From contig CM060975.1 in the NCBI GenBank assembly GCA_030765065.1, positions 106,846,094-106,910,093 of the forward strand: a stretch of 64,000 nt of DNA, given 5' to 3'. Positions 23,352 to 36,800 of the stretch are shown one piece after another. The notes under the pieces were generated by a model, which worked only from the letters and a program-made list of their open reading frames with translations, had not been told where the DNA came from and made no database searches. This DNA is from Deroplatys truncata. Lineage: Eukaryota; Arthropoda; Insecta; Mantodea; Mantidae. The position numbers were made by a program, and so were the translations under genes. Positions within the stretch are counted from its first letter, which is position 1. Every line of letters starts with the position of its first letter.

Positions 23352-24936
23352 CACGCTGACCATACATCCCAGTTTTTGAAGCAGTCTCCATGTTTTGTGC
23401 TGTAATGTAGAATATCTTCATTCTGGTGAGTTTTTCTTGTCTATATAATGTTTCCAAGCAATTTTCTTATCCATGTAACGTCTATATACTACGGGGTAGG
23501 TACATGGTAACTGTGTGGGGTACTGTTAAGTTTAGGTCTAGTTGTGGAAACCCCCCCTCCGAAAATCGTTTCTGGGTACGGGCATGCTCTGTAGATTATT
23601 TTGCATTAAAGAACTCACTGCATTCGATCTCGCATACCACTTTAAAAATAAATCAAGCAACACTTTAATATATAACCAGTGAATTTTGAATGCAATTGTG
23701 GCGTTTTCCTGCCCCTGACTGGAACAAGGTCATTCTAGGTATCGTTCTACTAGTGGCAGGGAGCAGTTCAATAATTATTAAACGTGAACTAAAAGTCAAC
23801 ATATTTTTTTCTACTGCATAATGTATTTATGAATATGCGTTAAATTAAATTGGTTCTAGAATAACGCGGCATTTTTAATATGTCCTCTCGGTCCACTGCC
23901 AAATTCGTTCTATAGTAAATTAAAACATACAAGCCATTCAACATATCCCGGAAGAACAAACAAAATATTCTACAAGAAAAAAGTCAACATACTCAATGTG
24001 AACTACTGCTAGTGATGAAAATAATCACGAACCGTGATCCGTTTCAGTACCTTCTTTTATAAAGTTGCAAAGACAAATCCTTCAAAATAGCTAGGTAAAA
24101 GCTGTTAAACGGCTGTGTTAGTGACACTCTACGGTAGCTACAAACGGTAATATCAGCCGCTCTCGCTGATAGGCAAAACAAAGCAGATTGGTGCATACTT
24201 CGGTGGATCTCAGTGTATTGCGTACATTTATACTGTTGATGAAGCCTATATTTTTGAACAGATGTTTAAACCTATTATAAAAAAGCAGAATATGAGATGG
24301 TCTATTTAACCTTAGAATAAAACCATAACTAACAAAACTAACGATGTTATTTTTTACTTCATCGCATTCAGTACATGTAAGTACGTGCACACACACTTTC
24401 AAGTCAGGTGCGCACTTTAAAATGTATTTAGGTACTACGAGGCCAGTTCTGTATGGTGAAACATGGATTACGGAACTGGGCTTGAGTGGACACAAAATCC
24501 TGTTTGTTTATTATTTCTGGGCAATACAATATGCATTAATATTTCCATTTGGTTCTGAACTCCCAAAGTAACAATGCATTCGGCGCTTATTAATGATATC
24601 ACACAAGTATCCATATTCAAAATACGAGTGAATATTCAAGCCGCTTAACTCTGCCTAAAACCCTTAACAAGATAACAACCCTGGCGAGATTACAAAATGC
24701 ATTCTAGTCATTTCCTGTACGTGTTGTTTCATGTAAATAAGTATTATAATGGGCGGTAAGTTATCTCCCTATTGAGCTGGAAAATAAGGAAAAATGTGGA
24801 AACGACGTGCGCAAAGTGATCAAGGAAGAAAAATTACAGAATTGAGTATTAAGTGACCCACTAAAACGTCGATGAAATCTTCAAATAGTCACATTCCTTT
24901 TTTCATTAAGAAAATTCTTTATGGTTTAATTCATTT
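23352..24936. other. Unassigned sequence right of the palindrome
   Basis: AT-rich with no recognisable gene. A short C-run patch at 23548-23560 followed by CTCCGAAAATCG resembles the G/C patch left of the palindrome (6640-6665), but both may simply be fragments of one common repeat. Confidence 0.4.
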
Positions 24937-25825
24937 TAACTTTCTCTACTACGTATAGTAAGCAGGGGAAGTATTGCATTCCACCCAAAAATTCGATACC
25001 GAGATTTCACCGGAAATACATGTTTTGAGACCTCCTGAATCCAAAAAAAGCATTTTTGGGAAACATGTCCGTGTGTGTGTCTGTGTGTGTGTGTGTGTCT
25101 GTGTGTGTGTGTGTCTGTGTGTCTGTGAACAGCATAACTCAAAAACAAACAGTCGGATAAGCACCAAACTTGGTATTTAGGTTCAGTATCTTCCAGAGAT
25201 GCAACACGAAGGTTTTCAAGAAAATCCCCCCACCCCAGACTACCCTTTGCATGGAAGATTTTTCGAAAATTTTAATTTTCTCAAAAATGGCTCTAACGAT
25301 TTTGATGAAAATATCATATGTTTAAGATAATGTCATGAGAAATGAAATGTATATCTCGAATTTTCTGGAAATGTCTCCAAAAGTATTCTTCATTGTGAAC
25401 GACTTTTGCATAACTGGTAAACCATAACAGATAGACAAAATGTTACTACACAAAAAATGTAGATCGCGTTAAAATACAGAACTTATGTCATATACATTTC
25501 TTTTGTTGAGTGAACCGTTTTCGAGATATTGCTTGTTATTTCCTTAAATTTTCCAATACTTATACTTTTTCTCAAATTCGTTATTCATTTTTTTATGTCC
25601 TGGACATGCAAAGAGAATGGAATGCGCCACATAGCAACCAGCGTTAAAATATTTGACTATCGCTTAAAAGCTACCATACTCCCCTTGCATCTACATGAAT
25701 ATTACCAATAAGATTGACATCTCGATATCTCGATTAACATGAAGGATATGGAGAATAAGCGTTTGTAAAATTAGATTGTACAAGAGTAGAGAAAGTCATG
25801 TGAGTGTAACACATCAGATTTTTTC
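24937..25825 (+). repeat. Dispersed ~0.9-kb repeat, copy C (complete)
   Basis: Best complete copy. CTTTCTCTACT near 24940 is mirrored by AGTAGAGAAAG at 25785-25795. A GT/CT-rich microsatellite lies at about 25069-25130. The end CATCAGATTTTT is shared with the other copies. No transposase is encoded; it fits a non-autonomous DNA transposon. Confidence 0.88.
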
Positions 25826-27064
25826 TATATTGTTTAAATGTCCTTCACCGTAATTTTATTAACCATTATGCTGTAAAGTAGCTAGGGAATTCATAGCTTA
25901 ATTTCGCTTTTTTGACAATCTTCTTTTTTTTAGGAATTTGTTTCAATTTCAGTAATATTCTTGAAAGGGCAATAAGAAAATTAGAGGATCCATTTTTCGT
26001 AATAAAATAGCTTTGTTTTTAGATATGTATTTGTTTTTTATTTCATAACATAGTATACGATATCTGGAAAACTATAAGGAATGGATGAAAATAATCCTTA
26101 GTTTTTAAAATAGGATGTTTAAAAATTTATCATATTCATCACTTAAATTTTTCAAAATGTCATTGTGAGGAGCCATTATAAGTGTTTAAAATTTTTTGAA
26201 GATTAATATTTTAAAATAGTTAAAATATGTTGAATTTAAATTTAAAACATTAATTGTTATACGTACATGAGATAAAACAATGGCTAAAACTTAAATTAGA
26301 ATCTCAAAAATTGAGGAATCTTCATAGGAGAGTCCCCAAAGCAAGGCGAATGAGAATGGGATATGAAACGGGGAATAATTAGGAAACAAAACGAGCATAG
26401 AAGGAAGGAGTGAAAGGGTTGAAGCTGCTAATAAATAGATACAAAGCTTATGATGAGGAGTGAAAGAGAGGGAAACAATAAAGGATGAAGTATCAACAGC
26501 AACAGCAGGTACGAGCTATTGGCATGCAGTAAAACCGACCGGAAGCAATCGGGTGTCATGTATCCACACTTGTGCGATAATTACTGCCCTCAGTGGGGCT
26601 CTGTATCACTCCCTCCGTGTAAAAATCCCTGCTTCATATTTTATGATGCGATTATTTGCAATGGGTGTGAGGCGATCTGATCGCCGGGATTATCTATCTC
26701 GTTACGTCGCTCGTAAATCACACAAGGCGAGCGCTATCAGCCTCTTCATTACGCCTCGTACAGATTGGCTTGTGGCCAGCCTCTGCGATACAAATAAACT
26801 CGTTTGAATTGTTAAAATTAGATAACCACACTACTTACAAGTTTAGAACTTGAAAAGTGCTGCGTATACGTGGATTGAGGGTGAACCACATAAATATTCA
26901 CTAAGTTAATGACTTATAATTTCTCTTTGGAAGTTAGTATACACTTGAAATGAAATATTTGGACCTCTATGGTTCTGAAAGATTTTGTGCTAATGCCCAT
27001 GGTAGGATTGTTCTCCATTATTGTCTATGGTAAACCCTATTATACTATTTGACTTCTTAGAATA
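25826..27064. other. Unassigned sequence with a GC-balanced island at 26460-26810
   Basis: AT-rich sequence to about 26340. The stretch 26490-26810 is of more even composition and unlike the surrounding repeats. It holds homeodomain-like GATAATTA and octamer-like TTATTTGCAATG motifs and a 115-codon frame with no family resemblance. It could be a conserved non-coding element or an exon; I cannot tell which. Confidence 0.4.
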
Positions 27065-27066
27065 TA

Positions 27067-28645
27067 CAGGGTGATTCGTTTGGAAAGACATCATATAATG
27101 ACTATGACGTTTAATAATAAAGATGCTTTAGAATTCATTTCAGCTCCAATGCGATATAATACACCTGTTCTGCAACATCTGTTGAAGTTTAAACAACTTG
27201 ATAAGGCTAACCAGGTGCTACGCCCTGTGTGGTATTCTGTAACACCTAAAAACATTTTGTCTTGTGCAAAATTATGGTAAACGATACCAGGAGCCGAGAA
27301 CGTGTTGTTAGCACTAGCAGTACTACTACTACAACAAGTGATTTATGAAGAACTGACACATTGTTTCAAAACGAGTTATGCTAGCGAAAAGTTATTATAC
27401 CTGAAATGCAGAGTAATTTTGGGAGATTATTTACCTCTATAGCAAATTTTGAAAATGTCCTCCATCCTGCATAAGGCACAACTCAACACGTCGTCCCATG
27501 TTACTGGCCACTCGGAGAACTCTGCTGTCAATAGCTTGAATCTCCTGTGTAATGGTGTGCGTCAGATCGTCCAATGTCTGGGGACGTTTGGCATAAACTC
27601 TGTTTTTAAGTAACCCCATAGAAAGAAGTCCGGCCTTGCCAAATCCAGAGATCTCGGTGGCCACAGGTTCTTGGAAATTATCCGGTCGTCAAAGAAACTT
27701 GCAATTAGTGCCATGGATTAATTTGATGTATGGCATTTATGGCCGTCCTGCTGAAAATATTCTTGACTCAGCTCTACAACGTCTAGTTGCTCAGCAAACT
27801 CCATGAAAATCCATCGGTACCCTGCAGTGTTCACATTGTTTAAAAAAAATTGGTCCCAATATTCTCTGTGCAGGTATTGCGCGCGAAACTCCGATTTTAA
27901 CCGGGAGCATAGTTGCTTCATTAATAACATGTGAATTTTCACTGGCCCAATAGAGTGAGTTATTTGAGTCCACATAGCCGGATAAATAGAACAATGCTTC
28001 ATCTGTGAACCATGTATGGACAATATGTAGGATATTGTACAATGAACGCCTGAAACCAACGACAATAATTCAGTCGTTTATCCTTATCTGGTTCTTGTAA
28101 CTGTTGGACAACCGTAATCCTATACGGCTTTAGGTCTGCACTTTTCACAGCTCTCTGACACATTTACTAGCTGTACCCTGTCTCCTGCGACAAACGTCTT
28201 AATGATTTTTTGGTTGACTGATCCAGTCACACTCTTACGTCATCAACAACCGTGAGAAGCCTAGATGAACGAGTTGTGCCTTTTTCACTTACCAGAGATC
28301 CAGTTGTTTCCAATTTGTTTAACAGTTCCAGTAATGTGTTTCCTTGGGGACCATCAAATTTGCTCTGGTATGCCCTTTGAGTAGCGTAATTGAATTCGTA
28401 ATCCAGTATTGCTTTACAAGGAAGAGTCGTTCATTTAATTTGTACTCTATTTTCACGTTGACTATAACAAAATCTCAAAAACAGTTGCCGACAACAAAAC
28501 TAACATGAACATCTGTGCATTTAGTGACAGGCAATCGAAACTCCAGAATATTCTGCTTAATTTGGTGCTAAAATTGGGGTATTGGTTGAATTTCGAACAG
28601 AATAATTAAAGAAAGACGTGTGTCAGTTCTTTATAAATCACCCTG
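27067..28645 (-). mobile_element. Tc1/mariner-superfamily transposon, decayed
   Basis: Starts CAGGGTGATT and ends with its complement; TA dinucleotides flank both ends (27065-27066 and 28646-28647), as expected for this superfamily. Inside, on the minus strand, are remnants of a mariner-like transposase. TIRs are short (about 10-13 bp well matched). Confidence 0.85.
27437..28450 (-). pseudogene. Mariner-like transposase remnant
   Basis: Pieces in different frames match the C-terminal half of a common arthropod mariner-type DD[E/D] transposase. They include WFTDEALFYLSGYVDS (the catalytic-core segment around the second acidic residue), EYFQQDGHKCHTS (third strand region) and the C-terminal LLKNRVYAKRPQTLDDL followed by RRVELCLMQDGGHFQNLL. 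Frameshifts and stops separate them. The N-terminal DNA-binding part is poorly preserved, and I place the 5' limit only approximately. Confidence 0.8.
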
Positions 28646-28737
28646 TACTATTACTGACTGAACATGGTTGCACTTTTAGTGCTTCTTGATCTTAAAGAGT
28701 AACGGTAACCATACGTTTAAGCAGAAAGTTACAGAAT

Positions 28738-28935
28738 AGCGGCGTGGGCAAGTGGTTAGACCGTTTGCCTTCCACCAGGTTCGATTCCAGGGGCCCGCAT
28801 GCGGGATTTATGGTGGACGAAGCGGCTCTGGAGGGGTTTTCTCCGGATTCTGCGGTTTCCCCCGCCATCCATTAGACTAATTGCTCCAACACCTTTCCTT
28901 TCATCCATTTCGCCTGGCACCAACCGATTTCTTTC
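28738..28935 (+). repeat. tRNA-derived SINE, copy 1
   Basis: An A-box-like GGCAAGTGGTTAGACC is followed about 40 bp later by a B box, GGTTCGATTCC (28779-28789). The body GGGATTTATGGTGGAC...CGGCTCTGG...TTTCTCCGG...CGGTTTCCCCCGCCAT is shared with 47037-47220. The 3' limit is uncertain. Confidence 0.8.
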
Positions 28936-29816
28936 TTTGTGGTTTCGTGAAGAATGATGTGTATGCACAACAATCCAGGGATATTCATGATCTCAGAGCG
29001 AAGATTTCCCCAGCTCTTTGAAAGTCATCCCTGAAATGTTAGACCATACATGAGAGCAATTAGCATCAGGATATGAACTATGTCCTGTTCGCAATGATAG
29101 ACACGTTAAGGCATAATTTTAACAAAACTCTCATTCTTCTAGAATGCATATACCAATTATTGAACAAGAGCAACAGTTATGATTTTATAACGTTTGTATT
29201 TTATGTGTTCCAAAATGTGTCTGCTATCATGAAGTTCACTATTTTAACTATAACGTAAATAATTTATTTCACACTTAATTTGAAAGGCCTTTACAAAAGT
29301 TAATTTCCTATAGAGAGAGGGCGAAAATGGTCGCAACGAAGGTAATAAATATTTTATTGTAATTTTATTGATTCACCTATTTTTATAAAATATATTCCTT
29401 ACAAGTATGGAACAATTCTGAAGCTAACTATATTCTGCTTTACACCATTGATGTGTACAGTAATAAAAACCGAAGAATGGGAAACAACAAATAAAGATAT
29501 AAAACGATCACAATAGCTGACTGACATAAAATATACATACGTATATGACACAAAAGTTATTCATCGGATTCTTTAAGTCCTTCTTCAGGCTAGAAGAAAA
29601 ATACACACAGGATCTAGATCGCTATATGTTAGTAATATAGGGTACAAACACACTATATAGCCTTCTGCCTTCAATCTGAGTCCTAAGTCCTAAATTTAAA
29701 CTAATAATAGCTAACCCTTTTCATTCTTACTCACCTTAATTAATGCTTAATATTTGCAGAAGAGTTTTCCAATGTAATACTTACTCCCTTCCATAAGGCG
29801 TTTTTGCGCTCAAAAT
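28936..29816. other. Unassigned AT-rich sequence
   Basis: No gene or known repeat recognised apart from a possible SINE tail at its start. Confidence 0.4.
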
Positions 29817-30760
29817 TGAGGCAGTATTTTTAACACTTAAATGATTTCAGTGTAATTATATAATATATAAATTCAATAACAGCCTTAAAGCAATATGTGT
29901 ATGTAACAAGATATAAAACGTGTATATTACAGTCGCTGTATATGTTTATATTATTGTATACATGTTCAATAATGTTATGCGAATGTATTACGTAATTTAA
30001 TAATGTAGGATCTGTGAGAATAATAGGTTAAAAGTTGCTAACAATGAGGTAACAATGAGGTAACCTTGAGGCAATAGTGAGTAGGAAAGTTTAATAATGC
30101 TGCTAGTCATTACTGGAGCAACAATAATGTAAATTTTGAGATAGTTTATAAAATAGCCAATCAACAACCAGAAAAAAGCTTAAGTTAAATAAAAGTATTC
30201 TATTGGTTTAGGAATAGCCAATTAGAGACTTGAAATACAGAAATTTACAAATTTAGGCGGTAGAAATCAAGTCAGTTGCTTGCAGACAGCGATCATAACT
30301 GGACGCGTTGGTTGTAGACGGTGTTTCTAACCGGACGCGAGATGTGTCTTCGAGAAATTTAATATGTATTTTGTGTGAGATAAAAATAATTTACGTGTTA
30401 AAAAGTGCAAGTAATTAACAAAAGAATCTCACAGCTCTCTATATCAGTGAAGTGTTATTTAAATCGTGTCAAGCAGTAATAAATGGAGTGAAGAAAAACA
30501 TATAATCTGTATAAGCCTACATTCTTCAGTCGCACCACTCCCTGATAAGACATTCATGTCTCTAAAAAAAACATAAATACTGACGCAGCCGAGGCAAACA
30601 TAAATATATAATATTTAAAGAAACAGTCAAATTACAAAGTTAATAATATTTTTAAACTTTTTGAGGGGGGGCGAAGGCTACCGGAAACCTTTTTTACCAT
30701 ACTTGCGGTTGCTACTACTTCAAGTTCGGCTCCCCAACAGTCGAAATATAATACATCATC
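29817..30760 (+). repeat. LTR-like repeat, truncated copy
   Basis: Reverse complement of most of 60805-61833. It begins TGAGGCAGTA as the other copy does on its own strand, and the two can be followed to about GAAATATAAT near 30752. CCAAT boxes at about 30157 and 30218 followed by AATAAA at 30478-30483 suggest U3 to R order on the plus strand. The last ~80-100 bp of the full repeat are missing or too diverged. No internal retrotransposon genes adjoin. Confidence 0.75.
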
Positions 30761-31059
30761 TTCAAACTGACTTTTCATATGTAGCAGCAACAAACCTTCT
30801 TCAAAATAAATTATCAAGTTTAAACACAACGGAAATGTTGAGAAAGCTCAATGACCATAAAGTTGCAATCAAGCCAACAGTTATTTTTTCCGACAGTCAC
30901 TGGCGTGATTGGTAAGCTTAGACCTTTAATGAGAATGATTTTCTTGAGAAGTTTACTTAACTCGTCAAAGAAATTGTTGCAATGCGCGAACCAAAGAAAT
31001 CAGACTTGGAAAAGCGAATTTCTTATTGTAGTTGGTTACATGTTGTTCTTACTCTCAAG

Positions 31060-31300
31060 GCAGTCACAGATGTGCAATATTATTTACCATTCTAGTTGTG
31101 CTTCTTAACCCACTGATCACCTTCTAGCTACACTTCGAGTGATGTTAGCCCGCAGTACAGCAATCCATATGGATGATGCTTGAAAGGGGGAGAATTATCG
31201 ACTCTACGAGTATAGTTATTTGCTAAGCGGGCTTGTGTCGCCCCAGTTGCAGGCGGTTGATAAACTATGATCTAAGGAGGACACGTGCAACAGAAGCCTA
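31060..31300 (+). repeat. Dispersed repeat of unknown class, copy 1
   Basis: Shares GATGTGCAATATTA, TAGTTGTGCT, CGAGTGAT...AGCCCGCA.TACAG and GATGATGCTTGAA-like blocks with 42585-42920. The second copy carries about 100 bp more between the blocks. No ends or genes defined. Confidence 0.6.
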
Positions 31301-32535
31301 ATGATTACCTAGTAGGAAGGAATCAACAATGCTTTGGTAATGGAAATCTGTAAGACGGAGACTGTTCGGTCGCTTGTCATCTAGCTGGATAGCCCGCTGG
31401 GCACCAGTAGAATGGTACTGCCCATTACTTCTGACCACCGGATGTTTTTATATTACTATTATTATTGTTGTTGTTACAATTACTATTACTACACGTGCTC
31501 CACCCTTTCACCACGTGGTCAGCCTAATTCACTACCACTCCACTATAGCGGCCTAGCTCTCAAATTGCCTTTATTACCATAAATCAAGAATAACTTCAGC
31601 ATGCTAAACCAGGGATAATAGGTTCAGTGTTATCCCAAGGTGGAGTAGTTTATGAATACGCAATTTGATTAATATTAAACACATTACCAATAATTTATAC
31701 TTCCTGGAGCTATGACTAAGGACTACAGCATGATGTATTGAAATTACGTAAAACAAGTATCTCATATTATTCTCTTAAATAACTGAAATAATAGATACAT
31801 ATAAAATATATTTAGTTTAAATAATAATTTTGATGGTGTTATATTTATTTTACTTCCCCCAAAAGACTCTATGGGATAAGCCATAATTACAATTGACGCA
31901 ACGTGGTGACAATGTTTCTCAATCACTGACAGTCTTTATGCTACGCATTTTTGAATTTATTATTATTATTATCATCATCATCATCATCATCATCACAACT
32001 TTGGTATTAACCTTCCCATCATTAAACCTTTCCACAAACTGGAAATATAATGTAACAAATGAATAATTATTATTAACATGTTGAAGTGAAATGAATACAC
32101 AATACAAACTTTTAAAATTATCCATCACTCTTCCTTAAATTTCAATGTTATTTTACTGCATGGCATGACTTTAGCGTAGACATTTAATAATGAAGTGAAG
32201 ATTACCCGTTTAATTTGGCTGAGGAGGTGAGTACAGTAGCAACCAAAGATTTTCTTACTTCCATGAGATTCCACTAATGTTCTGCTGTATATCAGCCTGG
32301 ATGTAGTAGAACTCGGAATCCAACTACCTTCCTCTCTTGATTGCTGATGTAGCATGCAGAGGTTGTAAACTGGACATCCTCAGCGAAGTATCACTACCCC
32401 ACAAGTCCCATTTGATTTTTGACGGCTAGTCGCTTGATGTAGATGTAGGAAGTGAAAATTAAATTGAGTTTTATTTATGGACGTTCTTTAACTACTATGG
32501 TCTTTAGCATCTCATTCTATATTGCGCGTGAAAGA
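31301..32535. other. Unassigned sequence with simple repeats
   Basis: Nothing coding recognised. Simple ATT/ATC repeats occur at about 31957-31995 and short ATT/GTT runs at 31451-31475. Confidence 0.4.
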
Positions 32536-32539
32536 CCGG

Positions 32540-32756
32540 AAATTTTGCTCAGAGGCCTCTTTATCAGGCTTGAGGTTCTTTTACGTGCCGTAAATCTACG
32601 ACACGGGACCACCGGCTTTACTTCCCTTCCGAAGGAAGCCATGCTAAGGATTTTTACGCCCCCCAAAAAATCCCTCGTCCTCCGCCGGGTTTGAACCCGC
32701 GACCATGGGAACCTAAGACTAGCATAGTAACCACCACACCACGGAGGACGAAGTGT
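32540..32756 (-). repeat. tRNA-derived SINE, second family
   Basis: On the minus strand, GTGGTGTGGTGGTTAC (A-box side) is followed by GGGTTCAAACCC (B box, 32687-32698), then a non-tRNA body running through GGGGGGCGTAAAAATCC and a conserved-looking GGAAGGGAAGTAAAGCCGG block. The head looks tRNA-derived. Confidence 0.75.
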
Positions 32757-33680
32757 ATGAAGTGCCAGCATACTAGCGTATGGTGTATAACTTTGCTAGT
32801 ATGCTCGCTACATAATAGCGAAGTTATTTTAAAGCCACTGGTCACCATATGAGTGAAGAAATGATGCTTTCTCAATAAAACTGGTAAAGTAGCTTCAAAG
32901 TAGTTATCTCGTATTAACTGGTCGGCTCAGAACAGCTATGCAGAACCAAGTGCTCAGAGCAACCATGCGAGACTGACTGCTCGCGACTGCTTCGCAGAAC
33001 CAAGTGCACACACAAACCTATTATGTTTTTCTTGTTCGACAGGTGAAATAACGGGGTCAAGTCGATCTCGCTGCAGTCGAAACCACTTAATTTTTCCCGG
33101 CCTACGGAATTTAAAAAAACGTCACACGTGATATAGTTTCGTATGCGTCAGTGACAAGGAAACTTTATATATGGTGCTCAGTCAGCGTTAGCTATCCTGA
33201 ATGTATAATGGCGTGCCAAACTGTCTTCTAACACATGTAAGACCTGTTTATATTGAATCAGGATCTACTCTAACCATCAAAACAGAAATGCTGTAATTAA
33301 ATTATGGGATATGTGAATAAATGATACTACGTATGTTTAAAAATCTACCGTTATGCATTCAATAATAGTCAATCGCGTTTGGTATAAATAATCAAAAGAG
33401 AGGTCGCGCAGGAATAAAAATAAAAATATTTTCAAGAGTATTTTCGTTCTAAAAATACCAAGAAAAATAAATGAAAACTACGCCAGAAAATGCAAACAAT
33501 CAGGTCCAAGGGTTCGTATTTTACCAACGCTTAAATATTTTCTAAAAGCAGCATAACAAACTGAGAAAATTTAGGAAATCTGCAGGTGTGAAGAACCTAC
33601 AAATGAAAACCACTGCAGCTTAGAATGATCACTGCTGGTGCGAATTATTTATGTGACTGTCTATGGAATCTTTTTTGAAA

Positions 33681-33713
<33 letters not shown>

Positions 33714-33888
33714 TTGAAAGCTTATAGTAGCTTTAACACATTAGTCACATCGCGACTTTACAACTTTTTATAAAATAAGTATTTAACAATAAAACAATGA
33801 GGTTATTTAACATACTGACAGTTTTAAACCATTACAATGAACTAGTATTCAAAATTGTGACACTATAACTAATGAAATTGATTGAACA
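32757..33888. other. Unassigned sequence with an ATT microsatellite
   Basis: No gene recognised. (ATT)n microsatellite at 33681-33713. Short duplicated GCAGAACCAAGTGC at 32940 and 32995. Confidence 0.4.
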
Positions 33889-36800
33889 TTATATACTTTT
33901 ATATAAATTTATGCTTTTAAAAAATTCAACTGCCTTAGGGTACATCGAATAGTCGAGTGTTGTTTGTAAATCATTGGCTATCTGATAGGGTTGTCTCCAT
34001 TGATCGTATTGTGGACATTCTACGATTATGTGTTTCGTCGTTAACAGTATCTTACGCTCGTGACAGATGGGTAGTTGGTCCTTTGAAAGAAGATGAATGT
34101 GTGTGATCTTTTTATGGCCCATTTTCAGTCGGGACATTAAAACCTGATCTTGTCCTTAAAGAGGATTATTGGGAAGATGTGTCGAAAAACTTGATATTAT
34201 ATCACGCAGTTTGCTTCTCGTGGAGTCAAGCCATCTTGTCTTCCACTGTAGACAGCTTCTCTTCCACTGTAGACAGAGCTTCCCTTCAATGGTTGAGATA
34301 GCATCATAGTTATAGTTGGATCACCTAGTGGATGTTTAGTGATTGGCAATTCGTTGCCTTGTATTCCAGTGTGGGATGGGATCCATATTAAAGGCTCTTG
34401 CTTTGTTTGCTTATTGGTTCTATGAAGGAGTGATTGAGATTCTTGTGTAAGGATATGGGTAGATGATAGATTGTTTATTGCAAGTAGTGAACTTTTAGAA
34501 TCTTAGTATATAACAAATAAGTTTGAGCACAGAGTATTCAAAACATAAATCACAGCTTGTTTAATTGCAAACAGTTAACTTGAGAACCTGTACAAAAATC
34601 GGAAGTCTGATTAACATAGCATGGTCTGGATAAACAACAACACAAGCACTTTTATCATTACACTTTGATCCATCTGTGTAAATTGCTGAATGGTTTCTAT
34701 ATTTGTCATGTAATTCATTAAATAGTTGGCGATAAACTGAGAAATGCATGTGTTCTTTGGAGACGATGTTCAGTTATAAGTTTGTTTTAGGTGGAGTGAT
34801 TGTCCAGGGTGGAATAGTAAAAGAGGAGTTTATTTGTGCCACAGGAGATATTTGGAGACTCTCAGATATAAGGGTATTATTAATGATCTTTTGACGACTT
34901 CTTAGGTCTTTAATGAAATATATACCTTTTCATTCGAGAATCGGACATCGTCGCTATCTTGAGGACATATTTTAAAGTCAATTTTTTTTCTAGCTTCAAG
35001 TAGAGGTTCATTTGTTTCTATTCGTATGCTTGCCGTCGTGCCGGTACAAACAGCTCCAAGTGTTATACGAAGTTCTGTGGTATGTATTGAATCCAACATT
35101 TGGAGAGAAGAAGGTCTTGCACAATTGTAAACAATCACCATAATCCAATTTTGCTCTAATAAATGCTTTGTAGGTGTTTAACAGCAAATGATAATCCAGT
35201 TTTTGGCCGCTAGGATTTTCATAACGTTCAACCTCTTGCGACAGTCATCTTTAGGACCTTTAAGATGATGTTTCCAGTTTAATTCGCTATCAAAGGTTAT
35301 CCCCAGGATCATGATTTTCTTATGTAGTTCAAGCTTTCGGTTGTCGATATACAGTTTAGACTCTGTATCATTACACCTGCTTTTAGAGAAGCAAACACAT
35401 TTAGAACTAGTCTTTGAAAGCTTAAACCCTCTAACTTCCGCCTACTTTTGAATCTTTAAATTTGTCTCTTGCAGCAGTTGTTGAATTGTATCAATGTTTT
35501 TTCCTGTACATGATAAAATAAGGTCATCTCCAGAAAGATCTACTTTAACAGATGGTGATATGTTTGAAACAATGTTATTTGTGGTTATTAGAAACAATGC
35601 TACACTGCTAACTGATCCTTGAGCTACTCCATTTTTTACTGTGAATTTCTTTGATAGAACCCGACTTACTCTAACTTGAATTTGTCGATCCTGAAGAAAG
35701 TTGGTTAAGAACTATACTATATTTTCTGAAACATATCTCTTTAGAACGTCAACAATATAATCTTTTTCTACCGTGTCGTATGCTTTTTTTAATATCTAGA
35801 CTAACTAGTACTCAGAAATGTTGTTGATAAAAGCATTCTGAATTTCACTTTATAGACATATGAGATTATCTGAAGTTGAGTGTGCTTCCCTAAATCCACT
35901 TGTACGCTGTTAAAGAATTTGATGTTTTCAAGACACCATCATAGTCTCTTATTAACTGCCCTTTCTAGTAGTTTACACACAGTGTTAGAGCAATTGGACG
36001 ATAACTTTCTGTAATCTAATCTTTTTCTGGTTTCAGTATTGGGATTACAATAGCAGAATGCCATTGGTTAGGAAATCATTTTGAAGTCCACATGATATTA
36101 TAGATTGTTAGAAGGTAATTTTATGCAATAAATGGAAGCTTTTTGATGAAATCATAAAGTATGAAATCTGGACCGGGGTAGGATTCTCACATTTGTCTAG
36201 CTTGTTTCGTAATTCTCGAAGTTGGAGTTCATCGGTTAGAAAGCGGCCGTTATCAGAGAGGTTAGTTTGTGATACTGTAGCCTCACTCGTAATCAAAAGT
36301 TGGAGCTATTCGAGATTCTGGCAAATTCATTTGCAAGCGCATCAGCTATGTGTTGATTTTCATTTATAAAGGTTCCAGTAATTTAATTTCTAAGGGCTGT
36401 GACACGGAATTGATTATATTTTCCAGCTATTCCTTTGATTTTGTCCCACACTATTTTGGAGGGTGTTTCTGTTGTCAAGTGTGAGACAAATGATATCCAG
36501 GAATCTCTCTTACTTTTTTGATAACTTTACGAGATGTTGCTCTGTATTTCTGATAATTTAGTTTGTTTTCAGGTGTAGGTTACCTATTATAAAGATAAAA
36601 ATATGGTTTTTATTCTTTATAGCAATTTTGCAGGTTTCATTCACAGGAATCTTTTCCTTTGAAGCAGGCATCTTCAAATTGGACGATGACTTTTGTAAAG
36701 TCGTGTACGATGTTTATAATGTGTTTTGTAAAAAATGTTCAGATGTTAGGCTTTTTTATGAGATTAGTACTGCATCTCTGAACTTGTGCCAGTCAGCTCT

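Noticed and set aside
6637..23560. G/C-run patches on both sides of the palindrome as a larger interrupted host transposon
   Set aside because: The two patches are only loosely similar, lie at different distances from the ends and are typical of a common genomic repeat.
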